From JACJYE01 sp964432875 (GTDB lineage: Bacteria > Bacteroidota > Bacteroidia > Chitinophagales > Saprospiraceae): a stretch of 55,572 nt of DNA. Under the pieces are notes generated by a model. That model was given only the letters and a program-made list of their open reading frames with translations. It was not told the origin of the DNA and did not search any database. Each line of letters opens with the position of its first letter. Positions within the stretch are counted from its first letter, which is position 1. The position numbers and the translations under genes were made by a program. Location: positions 1 to 55,572 of the forward strand of contig CAYSPJ010000019.1 of the NCBI GenBank assembly GCA_964432875.1. The letters run 5' to 3'. Positions 35,794 to 44,498 of the stretch are shown here, one piece after another.

Positions 35794-37227
35794 ATGAGCA
35801 AAAGGAATGGATTTCAACATAGCAGAGCGAGTAGCCCTATACTCGGGCATATTGATATGGTTGCTTTCAGCCTATTTCTAGCTCTGGTGGTTGTGGGGTG
35901 GCTGATGATTTACTCTGTAGGCTACGAAGAAACCAGGAATGTGGGCTGGGAAAGCTTTTTCAGCACCAGTGCAGGGAAACAAGCCATTTGGATGGGCATC
36001 TGTGCTTTGCTATTTGCTTTCATCATGTTGTTCGACTGGAAATTCTGGCAAACATTTGCCTATCCTATTTATATATTTGCCATCACGCTCCTGATTTTAG
36101 TGTTGTTGTTTGGCACAGAAATCAAAGGCAATCGGGCTTGGTTTTCCTTTGGAGGTTTTTCTTTCCAGCCTTCAGAATTTGCTAAATTTGGCACTGCCCT
36201 GGCGCTTTCCGCCTTCCTGGGCACATATTCCACCAATTTAAAAAACCTCCGTTCACAATTGATCGCTTTCGGCATCATCGGCTTGCCGGTTCTTTTCATC
36301 CTCCTTCAGCCCGATGCTGGCTCTGCCTTAGTATTCCTCTCCTTTACAATTGTGCTTTTCCGCGCCGGGCTTTCCCCCATGTATTACATCTTTGCTGGGC
36401 TGATGGGGATACTGCTCATCTTGGGGCTGGTTTTTGACCCCTTGTATATCACGACTGGCATGCTGATAACCGCCCTGGGGGTCCTGGTTTACAATATACG
36501 GGGCAGGTACCGGGGGTATTGGGTGAGCGGGGCTGCCCTGGCAGGGATAGGCGCTTATTTGGCATCCGGAGCAGGCTTTGGGCATTATGCGCTTGTTGGA
36601 TCGGGGGTGGCTTTCCTGCTCATCGGGGTGCTGCAGTGGCAACAGCGGAACGGCCAGCTTGTCACCTTGTTGGTTTTCTTCCTTTTTACAGGCAGCAGCC
36701 TGGCCTTTGCCGCCAACTATGCGTTCAACAACGTCCTCAAGCCTCATCAGCAAGACCGCCTCAATGTATGGCTGCAGCCGGATAAGTGCGATGAAAAGGG
36801 TTCGTTATACAACCTGATACAGTCTAAAACCGCCATCGGTTCAGGCGGGCTAGAGGGGAAGGGTTTCCTGGAGGGCACTATGACTAAAGGCAGCTTTGTG
36901 CCAGAGCAAGAGACCGACTTCATTTTTTGCACAATCGGCGAAGAGCAAGGCTTTATCGGCACTTTTGGCATAATCACCCTGTTTTTGTTGCTCTTGCTGC
37001 GTATGATTACTGTCGCAGAACGGCAGTCGAATATCTTTGCCCGTAGTTATGCCTATTGCATTGCCGGCATACTATTTATCCATATCGCCATTAATATAGG
37101 TATGACCATGGGGCTGATGCCCATTATTGGCATCCCCCTGCCTTTCATCAGCAAAGGAGGTTCTTCATTAATGGGCTTCACTATCATGATGGCCGTTTTC
37201 CTGAAGCTGGATAAGCATCGGAAATAA
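35794..37227 (+). CDS. rodA: Rod shape-determining protein RodA (SEDS glycosyltransferase)
   Basis: A SEDS-family peptidoglycan polymerase working with PBP2. 477 residues, about ten membrane helices. Family motifs: GNRAWFSFGGFSFQPSEFAKFGTALALSAFL, ILLQPDAGSALVF, and a C-terminal EQETDFIFCTIGEEQGFIG ... NIGMTMGLMPIIGIPLPFISKGGSSL. A large loop with SGGLEGKGFLEGTMTKGSFVPEQETDF carries the conserved residues of the catalytic face. The segment at about 215-300 adds extra helices compared with shorter RodA, a feature I associate with Bacteroidota versions. It is placed with tgt (13 bp on) rather than with mrdA. Confidence 0.93.
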   Translation: MSKRNGFQHSRASSPILGHIDMVAFSLFLALVVVGWLMIYSVGYEETRNVGWESFFSTSAGKQAIWMGICALLFAFIMLFDWKFWQTFAYPIYIFAITLLILVLLFGTEIKGNRAWFSFGGFSFQPSEFAKFGTALALSAFLGTYSTNLKNLRSQLIAFGIIGLPVLFILLQPDAGSALVFLSFTIVLFRAGLSPMYYIFAGLMGILLILGLVFDPLYITTGMLITALGVLVYNIRGRYRGYWVSGAALAGIGAYLASGAGFGHYALVGSGVAFLLIGVLQWQQRNGQLVTLLVFFLFTGSSLAFAANYAFNNVLKPHQQDRLNVWLQPDKCDEKGSLYNLIQSKTAIGSGGLEGKGFLEGTMTKGSFVPEQETDFIFCTIGEEQGFIGTFGIITLFLLLLLRMITVAERQSNIFARSYAYCIAGILFIHIAINIGMTMGLMPIIGIPLPFISKGGSSLMGFTIMMAVFLKLDKHRK

Positions 37228-37240
37228 GCATTAAAGCAAA

Positions 37241-38380
37241 TTGCCCTTGTTTTCATTCTCCATTCAACATACCGACGCCCAGAGCAACGCCCGGGCCGGC
37301 CGTATCGAAACCGCTCATGGCGCTATTGAAACGCCGATTTTCATGCCCGTAGGCACCCTGGGCAGCGTCAAAGGCGTACAACAACGCGACCTGGAGCAGG
37401 AAGTGGGCGCACAGATTATCCTGGGTAATACATACCACCTCTACCTCCGGCCGGGCATCGAAGTGCTGCAAAAAGCAGGAGGCTTACACCGCTTCAACGG
37501 CTGGCAGCGGCCAATCCTTACTGACAGCGGGGGCTATCAGGTCTATTCCCTCAGCAACACCCGTAAAATCAAGGAGGAAGGCGTTACTTTCCGCTCGCAT
37601 ATCGACGGATCGAAGCACTTCTTCAGCCCGGAAGGCGCTATCGACATCCAGCGCGCCATCGGGGCTGATATCATTATGGCTTTTGATGAGTGCACCCCTT
37701 ACCCTTGTGATTACCGCTATGCCAAAGAGTCGATGGAGCTCACCCACCGCTGGCTCAAGCGCTGCTGCGATCACTTCAGCCAGGCCAGCCCGCTCTATGG
37801 GTATCAACAGACCCTATTCCCCATTGTACAAGGCAGTGTTTATAAAGACCTCCGCATCGCCTCAGCAGAAACCATAGCAGCCTTTGATCAGCCAGCCAAT
37901 GCCATCGGCGGGCTTTCAGTAGGGGAGCCAGCCGAGGAAATGTACGAGATGGCGGAATTGGTGTGTGGGATATTGCCCCGGGACAAACCCCGCTACCTCA
38001 TGGGCGTGGGCACCCCAGATAACATACTAGAGTGCATCGCTATGGGCATCGACATGTTCGATTGCGTGATGCCTACGCGCAATGCCCGCCATGGCCTGCT
38101 TTATACTGCCAAAGGTATCATCAACATCAAAAATGCCAAGTGGAAAGAAGACTTCAGCCCCATTGATGAAGATAGCCCCTGCCAGACCAGCCGCTTTTAC
38201 AGCAAGGCCTATCTGCGCCACCTCATCCACTGCAAAGAATTGCTGGGTGCACAAATCGCCAGCTTGCACAACCTCAGCTTTTATCTCTGGCTGGTAGGCG
38301 AAGCCCGGAGGCATATCCAGCAGGGTGATTTCCTGAGCTGGAAAAACCAGATGGTAGCAGAATTGCAAAGAAGGTTGTAG
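37241..38380 (+). CDS. tgt: tRNA-guanine (queuine) transglycosylase
   Basis: Exchanges G34 of Asp/Asn/His/Tyr tRNAs for preQ1. 379 residues. GTLGSVKGV, ILGNTYHLYLRPG, LTDSGGYQVYSLS (Asp general base) and MFDCVMPTRNARHG (Asp nucleophile) are all present. The zinc site, normally CxCxxC plus His, reads SPCQTSRF (about 311-318), so two of three Cys are absent while LHN keeps the His. The start codon is TTG at 37241, 13 bp after rodA, with conserved sequence from the third residue. Confidence 0.94.
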   Translation: MPLFSFSIQHTDAQSNARAGRIETAHGAIETPIFMPVGTLGSVKGVQQRDLEQEVGAQIILGNTYHLYLRPGIEVLQKAGGLHRFNGWQRPILTDSGGYQVYSLSNTRKIKEEGVTFRSHIDGSKHFFSPEGAIDIQRAIGADIIMAFDECTPYPCDYRYAKESMELTHRWLKRCCDHFSQASPLYGYQQTLFPIVQGSVYKDLRIASAETIAAFDQPANAIGGLSVGEPAEEMYEMAELVCGILPRDKPRYLMGVGTPDNILECIAMGIDMFDCVMPTRNARHGLLYTAKGIINIKNAKWKEDFSPIDEDSPCQTSRFYSKAYLRHLIHCKELLGAQIASLHNLSFYLWLVGEARRHIQQGDFLSWKNQMVAELQRRL

Positions 38381-38457
38381 TTTTGTTAATCTTTATACCG
38401 CGCCCTATCTTTTTAATGGTCCCGGTGTTCATCGTATGGAAATGTAAGTCGCAATTT

Positions 38458-39546
38458 ATGCTGGCCACACTTGATAAGTATATCATCCGCAAGTTTTTGA
38501 GCACTTTCTTCTTCGTGGTGCTCATCTTTACGATGATTTCCACGATTATCGATTTTAGCGAAAAAGTGGAAAAATTCATCGAGGAGCCCATCACCAAAAA
38601 GGAGATCCTGATTGACTATTACCCCAACTTCATCCTGTATATCGATGGGTTGCTCTGGCCCTTATTCACCCTCATTGCCGTTATTTTCTTTACCTCCAGG
38701 ATGGCCTACAATTCTGAAATCATTTCCATTTTCAATGCCGGCGTAAGCTTTCAGAGGCTCATGCGCCCCTACCTCTTTTCGGCGGCATTCCTCGCTGTAC
38801 TGCACTTCATCGGCAACCACTACTTTATACCAAAAGGGAATAAGACCCGGCTCGACATCGTGCACACTCACATCTGGCGCGACAATGACAAAGGGAAGAC
38901 CCAGGATGTACATATGTTCCTATCGCCAGATACCAAGATATACATCAACTACTATCGCAAACGAGACAGCACGGCCCGCAAGTTCCGCCTGGAACGATTC
39001 GAGGGCAACGAATTGGTCTACCTGCTCAAGGCCAATACCGCCGAATGGATGGGGCCACCTAATAAATGGAAGCTCCGCGATTACGAAATCCGCACTTTTA
39101 GCGGCATGAACGAACAACTGGTGCTGGGCAGAGGGCTGGAAATCGACACGACGCTGGCGCTGACGCCAGATGATTTCGTCGATTATAAGGAGCAGCAGAC
39201 CATGATGGCTACGCCTCAACTGAAAGAGTATATCGCCTTGCAGCGAAAACGCGGCGTAGGCAATACCAAGAAATATGAAATAGAATTGTACCGGCGCACT
39301 GCCGAAGCCTTCACCATTTTCATCCTCACCATCATCGGTATGTCTATCGCCGCACGGAAAGTTCGGGGTGGGGTAGGGCTCCACCTCGCTATCGGTATCG
39401 GCATTGGCGCGCTCTTTATCTTTTTCTCGCGGTTTGCTATCGTTTTTGCTACCGGCCAGTCTATCCCCAGCCTGGTCGGCATTTGGCTGCCAAACCTTGT
39501 TTTCGGCATCGTTGCAGTCTACTTGATGCGGAACGCCCAGAAATAA
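38458..39546 (+). CDS. LptF/LptG-family lipopolysaccharide export permease
   Basis: About 362 residues. The transmembrane part of the LptB2FG exporter that lifts lipopolysaccharide from the inner membrane. LDKYIIRKFLSTFFFVVLIFTMISTIIDFSEKVEKFI is the typical first helix, SEIISIFNAGVSFQRLMRPYL the coupling helix, then a periplasmic beta-jellyroll (about 120-270) and three C-terminal helices (EAFTIFILTIIGMSIAARKVRGGVGLHLAIGIGIGALFIFFSRF). LptF and LptG cannot be told apart here. ATG 38458 is preferred over an opening at 38383. It may be co-transcribed with tgt (77 bp gap). Confidence 0.9.
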   Translation: MLATLDKYIIRKFLSTFFFVVLIFTMISTIIDFSEKVEKFIEEPITKKEILIDYYPNFILYIDGLLWPLFTLIAVIFFTSRMAYNSEIISIFNAGVSFQRLMRPYLFSAAFLAVLHFIGNHYFIPKGNKTRLDIVHTHIWRDNDKGKTQDVHMFLSPDTKIYINYYRKRDSTARKFRLERFEGNELVYLLKANTAEWMGPPNKWKLRDYEIRTFSGMNEQLVLGRGLEIDTTLALTPDDFVDYKEQQTMMATPQLKEYIALQRKRGVGNTKKYEIELYRRTAEAFTIFILTIIGMSIAARKVRGGVGLHLAIGIGIGALFIFFSRFAIVFATGQSIPSLVGIWLPNLVFGIVAVYLMRNAQK

Positions 39547-39811
39547 CCCTCTTTAAGCTCAACAAGACTACTATCTTCTTGTAATGCCTCTACCTTCAAG
39601 GGGGGATAAGGCCTGTTTTGTGGAAGAAAAGTATGGATTCAAGAATTCAAACTTCAACAAAATTGCTTTTCTTTCAAAAAATACTGAAAATAAGTGAAAT
39701 AAAGCGAAGGATGAAAATCAGTGTAAATTGCAGTTTTTCAGATGTTTATGAAAAAATTCGGTGTTCAAACGTCAAAAAAGTGACATTTTTGATAAAAAAA
39801 AGGCATGAAAA
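39547..39811. other. AT-rich upstream region of an ECF sigma gene
   Basis: No gene is seen. The stretch becomes very AT-rich from 39640 onward, with many homopolymer A and T runs leading into a strong promoter at 39812. Confidence 0.55.
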
Positions 39812-39843
39812 TTTGTACTTTGTTTAAGTATTGCATACCTTTG
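39812..39843 (+). promoter_or_regulatory. Strong Bacteroidota-type promoter
   Basis: TTTG (39812-39815), a 20-nt spacer, then TACCTTTG (39836-39843): a full match to TTTG-N19-21-TAnnTTTG. It predicts a start of transcription near 39850 and rules out translation from the in-frame ATG at 39805. Confidence 0.65.
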
Positions 39844-39888
39844 ATTCAACAAAGGAAGAATACGCTAAAAAAAGTTAAACAAAAAAAT

Positions 39889-40437
39889 ATGACTGCCATG
39901 TGCACGACAGAATTCAACAGCCGATTCGATCAGATGTCTACCGTATTACAATCTTTCGCCTACAACCTCACTAAGAATGGCGAAGATGCGAAAGACCTAT
40001 TCCAGGAAACCGCCTACCGCGCCATGACTAATCGGGATAAGTTCAGGCCTGGCACGAACTTCAAAGCGTGGCTGTTTACGATCATGAAGAACATCTTCAT
40101 CAACAACTACCGCAAGAAGGTCAAGGCCAACACGATTATGGATTCCACGGACAATCTGTTTTACATCAATTCTGGCAGCGTTGTCATTTCCAATAAGGCA
40201 GAATCTACTATCATGATGAAAGAACTCACCCAGATGATCGAGGGCTTGGACGACAGCATCAAAATCCCCTTCTTGATGCACTATCATGGGTACAAATACC
40301 AGGAGATCGCTGACCACCTGGAATTGCCGTTGGGGACGGTAAAAAGCCGTATTTTCTTTGCCCGCAAGGAGCTCAAGGGGCTGATCGGCAATCGCTACGG
40401 CAATCTGGTAGGCGCAGGCGGCGATGCCGATGCTTAA
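39889..40437 (+). CDS. ECF-type RNA polymerase sigma factor
   Basis: About 182 residues from ATG 39889 (ATG 39898 also possible). Region 2: QSFAYNLTKNGEDAKDLFQETAYRAMTNRDKFRPGTNFKAWLFTIMKNIFINNYRK. Region 4: IPFLMHYHGYKYQEIADHLELPLGTVKSRIFFARKELKG. This compact type is very widespread and highly conserved in Bacteroidota. The promoter lies within the preceding 80 bp and a hairpin terminator follows, so it is monocistronic with no anti-sigma partner. Confidence 0.9.
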   Translation: MTAMCTTEFNSRFDQMSTVLQSFAYNLTKNGEDAKDLFQETAYRAMTNRDKFRPGTNFKAWLFTIMKNIFINNYRKKVKANTIMDSTDNLFYINSGSVVISNKAESTIMMKELTQMIEGLDDSIKIPFLMHYHGYKYQEIADHLELPLGTVKSRIFFARKELKGLIGNRYGNLVGAGGDADA

Positions 40438-40522
40438 AACCGGCCCGTTGAAGCGTCTGTAGGGAGATCGCTCCAAGGGCATTGGCAAGATATTATCATA
40501 TAACCTGTTTTTGACTTTTTTC

Positions 40523-40570
40523 AAATACGGCAGCGAAGCCTTCATGCTTTCCGCTGCCGTATTTTTATTT
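40523..40570 (+). terminator. Intrinsic terminator of the sigma gene
   Basis: A 13-bp perfect stem AAATACGGCAGCG (40523-40535) / CGCTGCCGTATTT (40552-40564) with a 16-nt loop, followed by a T-rich run. The T-run also contains the -7 element of mutY. Confidence 0.75.
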
Positions 40571-40573
40571 TTG
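40566..40573 (+). promoter_or_regulatory. mutY: Putative -7 element directly before mutY
   Basis: TATTTTTG matches TAnnTTTG and ends 5 nt before the mutY ATG. The -33 TTTG is not at standard spacing. If used, the transcript is leaderless. Confidence 0.4.
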
Positions 40574-40578
40574 CGCTT

Positions 40579-41667
40579 ATGGAAGACGGGCTGCACAGAT
40601 TTTTCCAGGAGAAGCTGATGGGATGGTTTGCCGCCAGCCATCGGCCTATGCCGTGGAAAGGCGAGCGAGACCCTTATCTAGTATGGCTGGCGGAGGTCAT
40701 CCTGCAACAGACGCGGGTGGAACAGGGCTGGCCCTATTTCGAGCGCTTCAAGGCCCGATACCCCAATGTCCATGCCCTCGCCGCTGCACCGCAAGACGAA
40801 GTGATGAAGCTTTGGGAAGGTCTTGGATACTATTCCCGGGCGCGCAACTTGCAGCAAACCGCTCAATACATCGCCCGTGAACTAGGCGGAAAATTCCCGG
40901 ACACTTATGATGGCCTGCGCCAATTAAAAGGCGTGGGGCCCTATACGGCAGCCGCAATCGCCTCCTTTGCTTACGGGCTGCCCTGCGCGGTAGTCGATGG
41001 CAACGTCTTCCGGGTTCTGGCCCGTTTTTGGGGTGTCGAAACGCCCATCGACAGCACTGCCGGGAAAAAGCAGTTTGCCCAATTGGCCCAGGCTTTAATC
41101 CAGGGCCAGGAGCCAGCACAGCACAACCAGGCGATGATGGACTTTGGCGCTACCCATTGTACGCCGAAAACCCCGGCTTGCTCTTCTTGCCCGCTGAGCC
41201 AGGCCTGCCAAGCCTACCAACAAGGCAAAACCAGCCAACTGCCGGTAAAAGGTAAAAAGATGGGAAAAAGGGCCCGCTACTTCCATTACCTGGTGCTCAG
41301 GCAAGCGGGCAAGGTATGGCTCAGCAAGCGCAGCGAGAAGGATATCTGGGAGCAGCTCTACGAATTCCCGTTACTGGAGCTGAGCCATCCGGCAAACGGG
41401 CCAGGCGAAATCCGTTCAAGTGCGCTTTGGGCGCAATTGTTAGGCCAACAGGACGTGCAAATCAGCCGGGTCTCGCCTCCATTTAGCCAGGTGCTGACCC
41501 ACCAAAAAATCTACGCTACCTTTTGGGAAGTTGAGCTCCCGCCGGGCGCTAGTGTAGAATCTGAGCAAATTAAGCCCGAAAAACAGGAAAACTTGCATAA
41601 CTTTGCATTTCCTAAAATAATTGATTGGTATTTAAAGGATAAGTCCTTGTATTTAGAACTAATTTAG
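40579..41667 (+). CDS. mutY: A/G-specific adenine DNA glycosylase
   Basis: Removes adenine opposite 8-oxoguanine. 362 residues. MPWKGERDPYLVWLAEVILQQTRV holds the catalytic Glu, LKGVGPYTAAAIASFAYG is the helix-hairpin-helix, and VVDGNVFRVLAR carries the catalytic Asp. A 4Fe-4S cluster site with spacing C-x6-C-x2-C-x5-C (about 194-210) follows, and a C-terminal NUDIX-like domain recognises 8-oxoG. It heads the block mutY-ssb-gldE-gldD, a recurring Bacteroidota order. Confidence 0.95.
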   Translation: MEDGLHRFFQEKLMGWFAASHRPMPWKGERDPYLVWLAEVILQQTRVEQGWPYFERFKARYPNVHALAAAPQDEVMKLWEGLGYYSRARNLQQTAQYIARELGGKFPDTYDGLRQLKGVGPYTAAAIASFAYGLPCAVVDGNVFRVLARFWGVETPIDSTAGKKQFAQLAQALIQGQEPAQHNQAMMDFGATHCTPKTPACSSCPLSQACQAYQQGKTSQLPVKGKKMGKRARYFHYLVLRQAGKVWLSKRSEKDIWEQLYEFPLLELSHPANGPGEIRSSALWAQLLGQQDVQISRVSPPFSQVLTHQKIYATFWEVELPPGASVESEQIKPEKQENLHNFAFPKIIDWYLKDKSLYLELI

Positions 41668-41699
41668 CCGTTTCGTTCATCAAAAGCTCAGGCTCTAAT

Positions 41700-42155
41700 A
41701 TGGTCAACCGCGTAATATTGATTGGAAACCTTGGCAAAGACCCGGAGGTGCGCCGTTTGGAAAACGGCGCTGCAGTGGCTAAATTTTCCTTGGCTACCCA
41801 TGAGAACTATAAAGACAAAAGCGGGGAGTGGCAAAAACAGACCGAGTGGCATGAAGTAGTCGTATGGCGCAACTTGGCAGAACGGGCTGAAAGCACGCTC
41901 AAAAAAGGCATGTCCGTTTATGTTGAAGGTAAGCTCACCCACCGCAGCTGGCAAGACCAGGATGGGAACACCCGCCGCACTACCGAAGTTCTGGCCAGCT
42001 ACTTCCGCATCATCAGTGGGGCAGCTTCTGGGAGGCAAGACGACTATGATACCGGTGGTGGCAGCTTCCCCTCAGCAGAGGATGAAATGCATAGCAAAAC
42101 CGAAACAGGATCGGGGCAAAGCCAAAATGCTTCTGATGACGCCCTCCCGTTTTGA
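41700..42155 (+). CDS. ssb: Single-stranded DNA-binding protein
   Basis: 151 residues. An OB-fold (1-105: MVNRVILIGNLGKDPEVRRLENGAAVAKFSLATHENY ... WHEVVVWRNLAERAESTLKKGMSVYVEGKLTHRSWQDQDGNTRRTTEVLA), then a Gly/Ser-rich linker and the acidic tip DDALPF that recruits partner enzymes. It lies 32 bp after mutY. The acidic tip shows the gene is full length. Confidence 0.96.
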   Translation: MVNRVILIGNLGKDPEVRRLENGAAVAKFSLATHENYKDKSGEWQKQTEWHEVVVWRNLAERAESTLKKGMSVYVEGKLTHRSWQDQDGNTRRTTEVLASYFRIISGAASGRQDDYDTGGGSFPSAEDEMHSKTETGSGQSQNASDDALPF

Positions 42156-42237
42156 TTGGCAAAAGCAATATAAGCATGCCGGCTGGATGCGATTAGACAC
42201 CTTGCCCGGTATTACTTTTAACTAACATCATCATTCT

Positions 42238-43653
42238 TTGGAACCTGACAGTTTACTCTCCAGCCTTGCACCGCTGATGTTCTTTTTGCTGTCCAACTCT
42301 TTGGAAGTATATCTGGGTGTTTTAGCTATCTTCGTGCTCCTGGTTTTTTCGGGCCTGATATCCGGCTCGGAAGTCGCTTTCTTCTCTTTAAATTCCAATG
42401 ACCTGGTCCTCATCGAACAGGAAGGCCACAAGAGCAGCAAACACATCCTGGACTTGAAGGGGAAGCCCCGCAAGTTGTTGGCCACCATCCTCATCAGTAA
42501 TAACTTCATCAATATCGCCATCGTTATCCTTTCGGATTACGTCATCCGCGCCGCCCTGCCCCCGGCAGCCTTGGAAAGCCTGTCTAGCAGCCTGCTGAGC
42601 CTTCTCGGTGAAGAACCCAGTCCGGAACAAATTGAAAGCCTGGCCAAAGGGATCGGTTTTCTGATAACAGTGGTAGGAGCCACCTTCCTCTTGGTTTTAT
42701 TTGGAGAAGCCGCCCCCAAAGTTTACGCCAAAATCAATAGCCTCCATCTTGCCAAGATGATGGCCAGCCCCCTGAAAGCGCTGCAGACCGTATTGAACCC
42801 CTTTAGCTCGGCATTAGTCGCTATGGCCAGGATGATGGAGGCTAAACTAGCCCCTGCCAATAGCCTATCTTCGCTTACCAGCCGAGAAGACATCGACGAA
42901 GCCATTGAATTGACGGTGAGCCAGGAGCATGATGCTGCCCAAGAAGTGGACATCCTCAAAAGTATCGTCAAATTTGGTGACGTTACCGTCAAACAAATCA
43001 TGACCTCCCGGGTCGATGTGGAAGCCGTTGACTTCCGTATCGATTACCTCGAATTATTGCACGTCATCCGCCAGTCAGGCTATTCCCGCATCCCGGTTTA
43101 TGATACCGACCTGGATAATATCACCGGGATAGTCTATGCCAAAGACTTGCTGGGCTACCTCAACGAAGGCGCTGGTTTTGAGTGGCAAACCCTCATCCGC
43201 ACTGACGTGTACTACGTGCCGGAAGCTAAAAAAATACACGACCTGCTCAAGGAGTTCCAACGGCAACACCTCCACATGGCGGTCGTAGTTGACGAGTATG
43301 GCGGAAGCTCCGGCATCGTCACCCTTGAAGACATCATGGAAGAGGTGATTGGCGAAATCCGCGACGAATTCGATGATGAGGTGGAAGTTTATTTCAAAAA
43401 AATTGACGACAACAATTACCTCTTTGAAGGGAAAACCATGCTCAACGACCTATGCCGCATCGTCGGCATCGACACCAATACCTTTAATGAGGTGAAAGGC
43501 GATGCTGATTCGCTGGCCGGGCTCATCCTGGAGCTTACCGGGCACATGCCCAAAGCCGATGAGGTCGTCTCTCACAATGATTTTAAGTTTAAGATCGTTT
43601 CAGCCAGCAAACGGCGTATCGAGCAAGTTTTGTTCAGCCTGCCAAAAGAATAA
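42238..43653 (+). CDS. gldE: Gliding motility-associated protein GldE (CNNM/CBS family)
   Basis: A 471-residue inner-membrane protein. The DUF21/CNNM domain (about 22-200) has LVFSGLISGSEVAFFSLNSNDLV, ISNNFINIAIVILSDYVI and FGEAAPKVYAKINS. Two CBS domains follow (IMTSRVDVEAVDFRIDYLELLHVIRQSGYSRIPVYDTDLDNITGIVYAKDLLGYL and the next), then a transporter-associated (CorC_HlyC) domain at the C-terminus. The start is TTG at 42238, matching the family's usual opening MxPD. gldD begins 5 bp after its stop. Family members may handle divalent cations, and in gliding bacteria GldE supports GldD. Confidence 0.9.
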   Translation: MEPDSLLSSLAPLMFFLLSNSLEVYLGVLAIFVLLVFSGLISGSEVAFFSLNSNDLVLIEQEGHKSSKHILDLKGKPRKLLATILISNNFINIAIVILSDYVIRAALPPAALESLSSSLLSLLGEEPSPEQIESLAKGIGFLITVVGATFLLVLFGEAAPKVYAKINSLHLAKMMASPLKALQTVLNPFSSALVAMARMMEAKLAPANSLSSLTSREDIDEAIELTVSQEHDAAQEVDILKSIVKFGDVTVKQIMTSRVDVEAVDFRIDYLELLHVIRQSGYSRIPVYDTDLDNITGIVYAKDLLGYLNEGAGFEWQTLIRTDVYYVPEAKKIHDLLKEFQRQHLHMAVVVDEYGGSSGIVTLEDIMEEVIGEIRDEFDDEVEVYFKKIDDNNYLFEGKTMLNDLCRIVGIDTNTFNEVKGDADSLAGLILELTGHMPKADEVVSHNDFKFKIVSASKRRIEQVLFSLPKE

Positions 43654-43658
43654 TAGCC

Positions 43659-44255
43659 ATGAGGATCCTCCCAGTATTTATATGCGTGCTTGCCTTAGTG
43701 CTCCAGAGCTGCGGCAATGACCCTTCTTTCAACCCTAAGCCCCGCGCTTATCCTCGGGTGGTATATCCGGATAGGGCTTATGAGGCGTTTGACAAAGATT
43801 ATTGCAGCTTCTCCTTCGAGTACCCCGCCTATGCGGAAATCATTCAGGGCAAGCTGTTTTTTGAGGAAGAGCCCCCACATCCCTGCTGGTTTGATGTTTT
43901 TATCCCTGCTTTTGACTGCCGCCTGCACTGTAGCTACTACCCCATCGGTGGTCGAAATACCCTCGAAAAGCTTAAAGGCGATGCTTTTGAAATGGCTGAT
44001 TGGCACAACAAAAAAGCCAACTACATCGATGAAGTACGCATCGAAAAAGAAGGCGCGGTCAGCGGCTTCGCCTTCATTATGGAAGGCCCGGCCGCCTCGC
44101 CGCTGCAATTTTACCTCACCGACAGCACCCGCCACTTTTTCCGGGCCGCCCTATACTTCAATACTCAAGCCAAGCCCGATTCGCTAGCCCCTATCTACGA
44201 TTTTGTGCGCCAGGATATCCTCCGTATAATCGAGACTTTCAACTGGGAGGATTAG
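43659..44255 (+). CDS. gldD: Gliding motility lipoprotein GldD
   Basis: 198 residues. A signal peptide with lipobox LQSC (Cys about residue 19) precedes NPKPRAYPRVVYPDRAYEAFDKDYCSFSFEYPAYAEI, PCWFDVFIPAFDCRLHCSYYPI, GFAFIMEGPAASPLQFYLTDSTRHFFRAALYFN and a final IIETFNWED, all typical of GldD. An essential gliding component in Flavobacterium, acting with GldE. Its 3' end overlaps the convergent small gene by 17 bp. Confidence 0.9.
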   Translation: MRILPVFICVLALVLQSCGNDPSFNPKPRAYPRVVYPDRAYEAFDKDYCSFSFEYPAYAEIIQGKLFFEEEPPHPCWFDVFIPAFDCRLHCSYYPIGGRNTLEKLKGDAFEMADWHNKKANYIDEVRIEKEGAVSGFAFIMEGPAASPLQFYLTDSTRHFFRAALYFNTQAKPDSLAPIYDFVRQDILRIIETFNWED

Positions 44256-44487
44256 GCGCAGCTTCCTTGGATGATTCCGATTCTGGCTGATAGCAAGCCC
44301 GCTCTGGGTTGGCACAAGAAGAAATATGCGCCAGCCGCCCATCAGGCCCAGCGGGACCCATGCTGCGGATGCACCAATAAGCCGTCGTGCCCGGGTCTTC
44401 AGGCAAGAAGGGGTTGCCGCCGCCTTCCAGGGTGCCAAAGGCGTTTTTAGCGCGCAGGAAGCGGCAGTAGGATTTGGGTTGGTTCAT
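44239..44487 (-). CDS. Small conserved Cys-containing hypothetical protein
   Basis: 82 residues with SYCRFLRAKNAFGTLEGGGNPFLPEDPGTTAYWCIRSMGPAGPDG ... SSCANPERACY. The pattern SYC...K...G...EGG..PF...D..T..YWC...M.PAGPD...C...R.C is one I recognise from many short Bacteroidota hypotheticals, which supports it as real. The four Cys may bind a metal or cluster, but this is inference. The start ATG overlaps the end of a short upstream frame (CCATGA). It is convergent with, and overlaps, gldD. Confidence 0.55.
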   Translation of the reverse strand: MNQPKSYCRFLRAKNAFGTLEGGGNPFLPEDPGTTAYWCIRSMGPAGPDGRLAHISSCANPERACYQPESESSKEAAPNPPS

Positions 44488-44498
44488 GGTTGTTGTTT

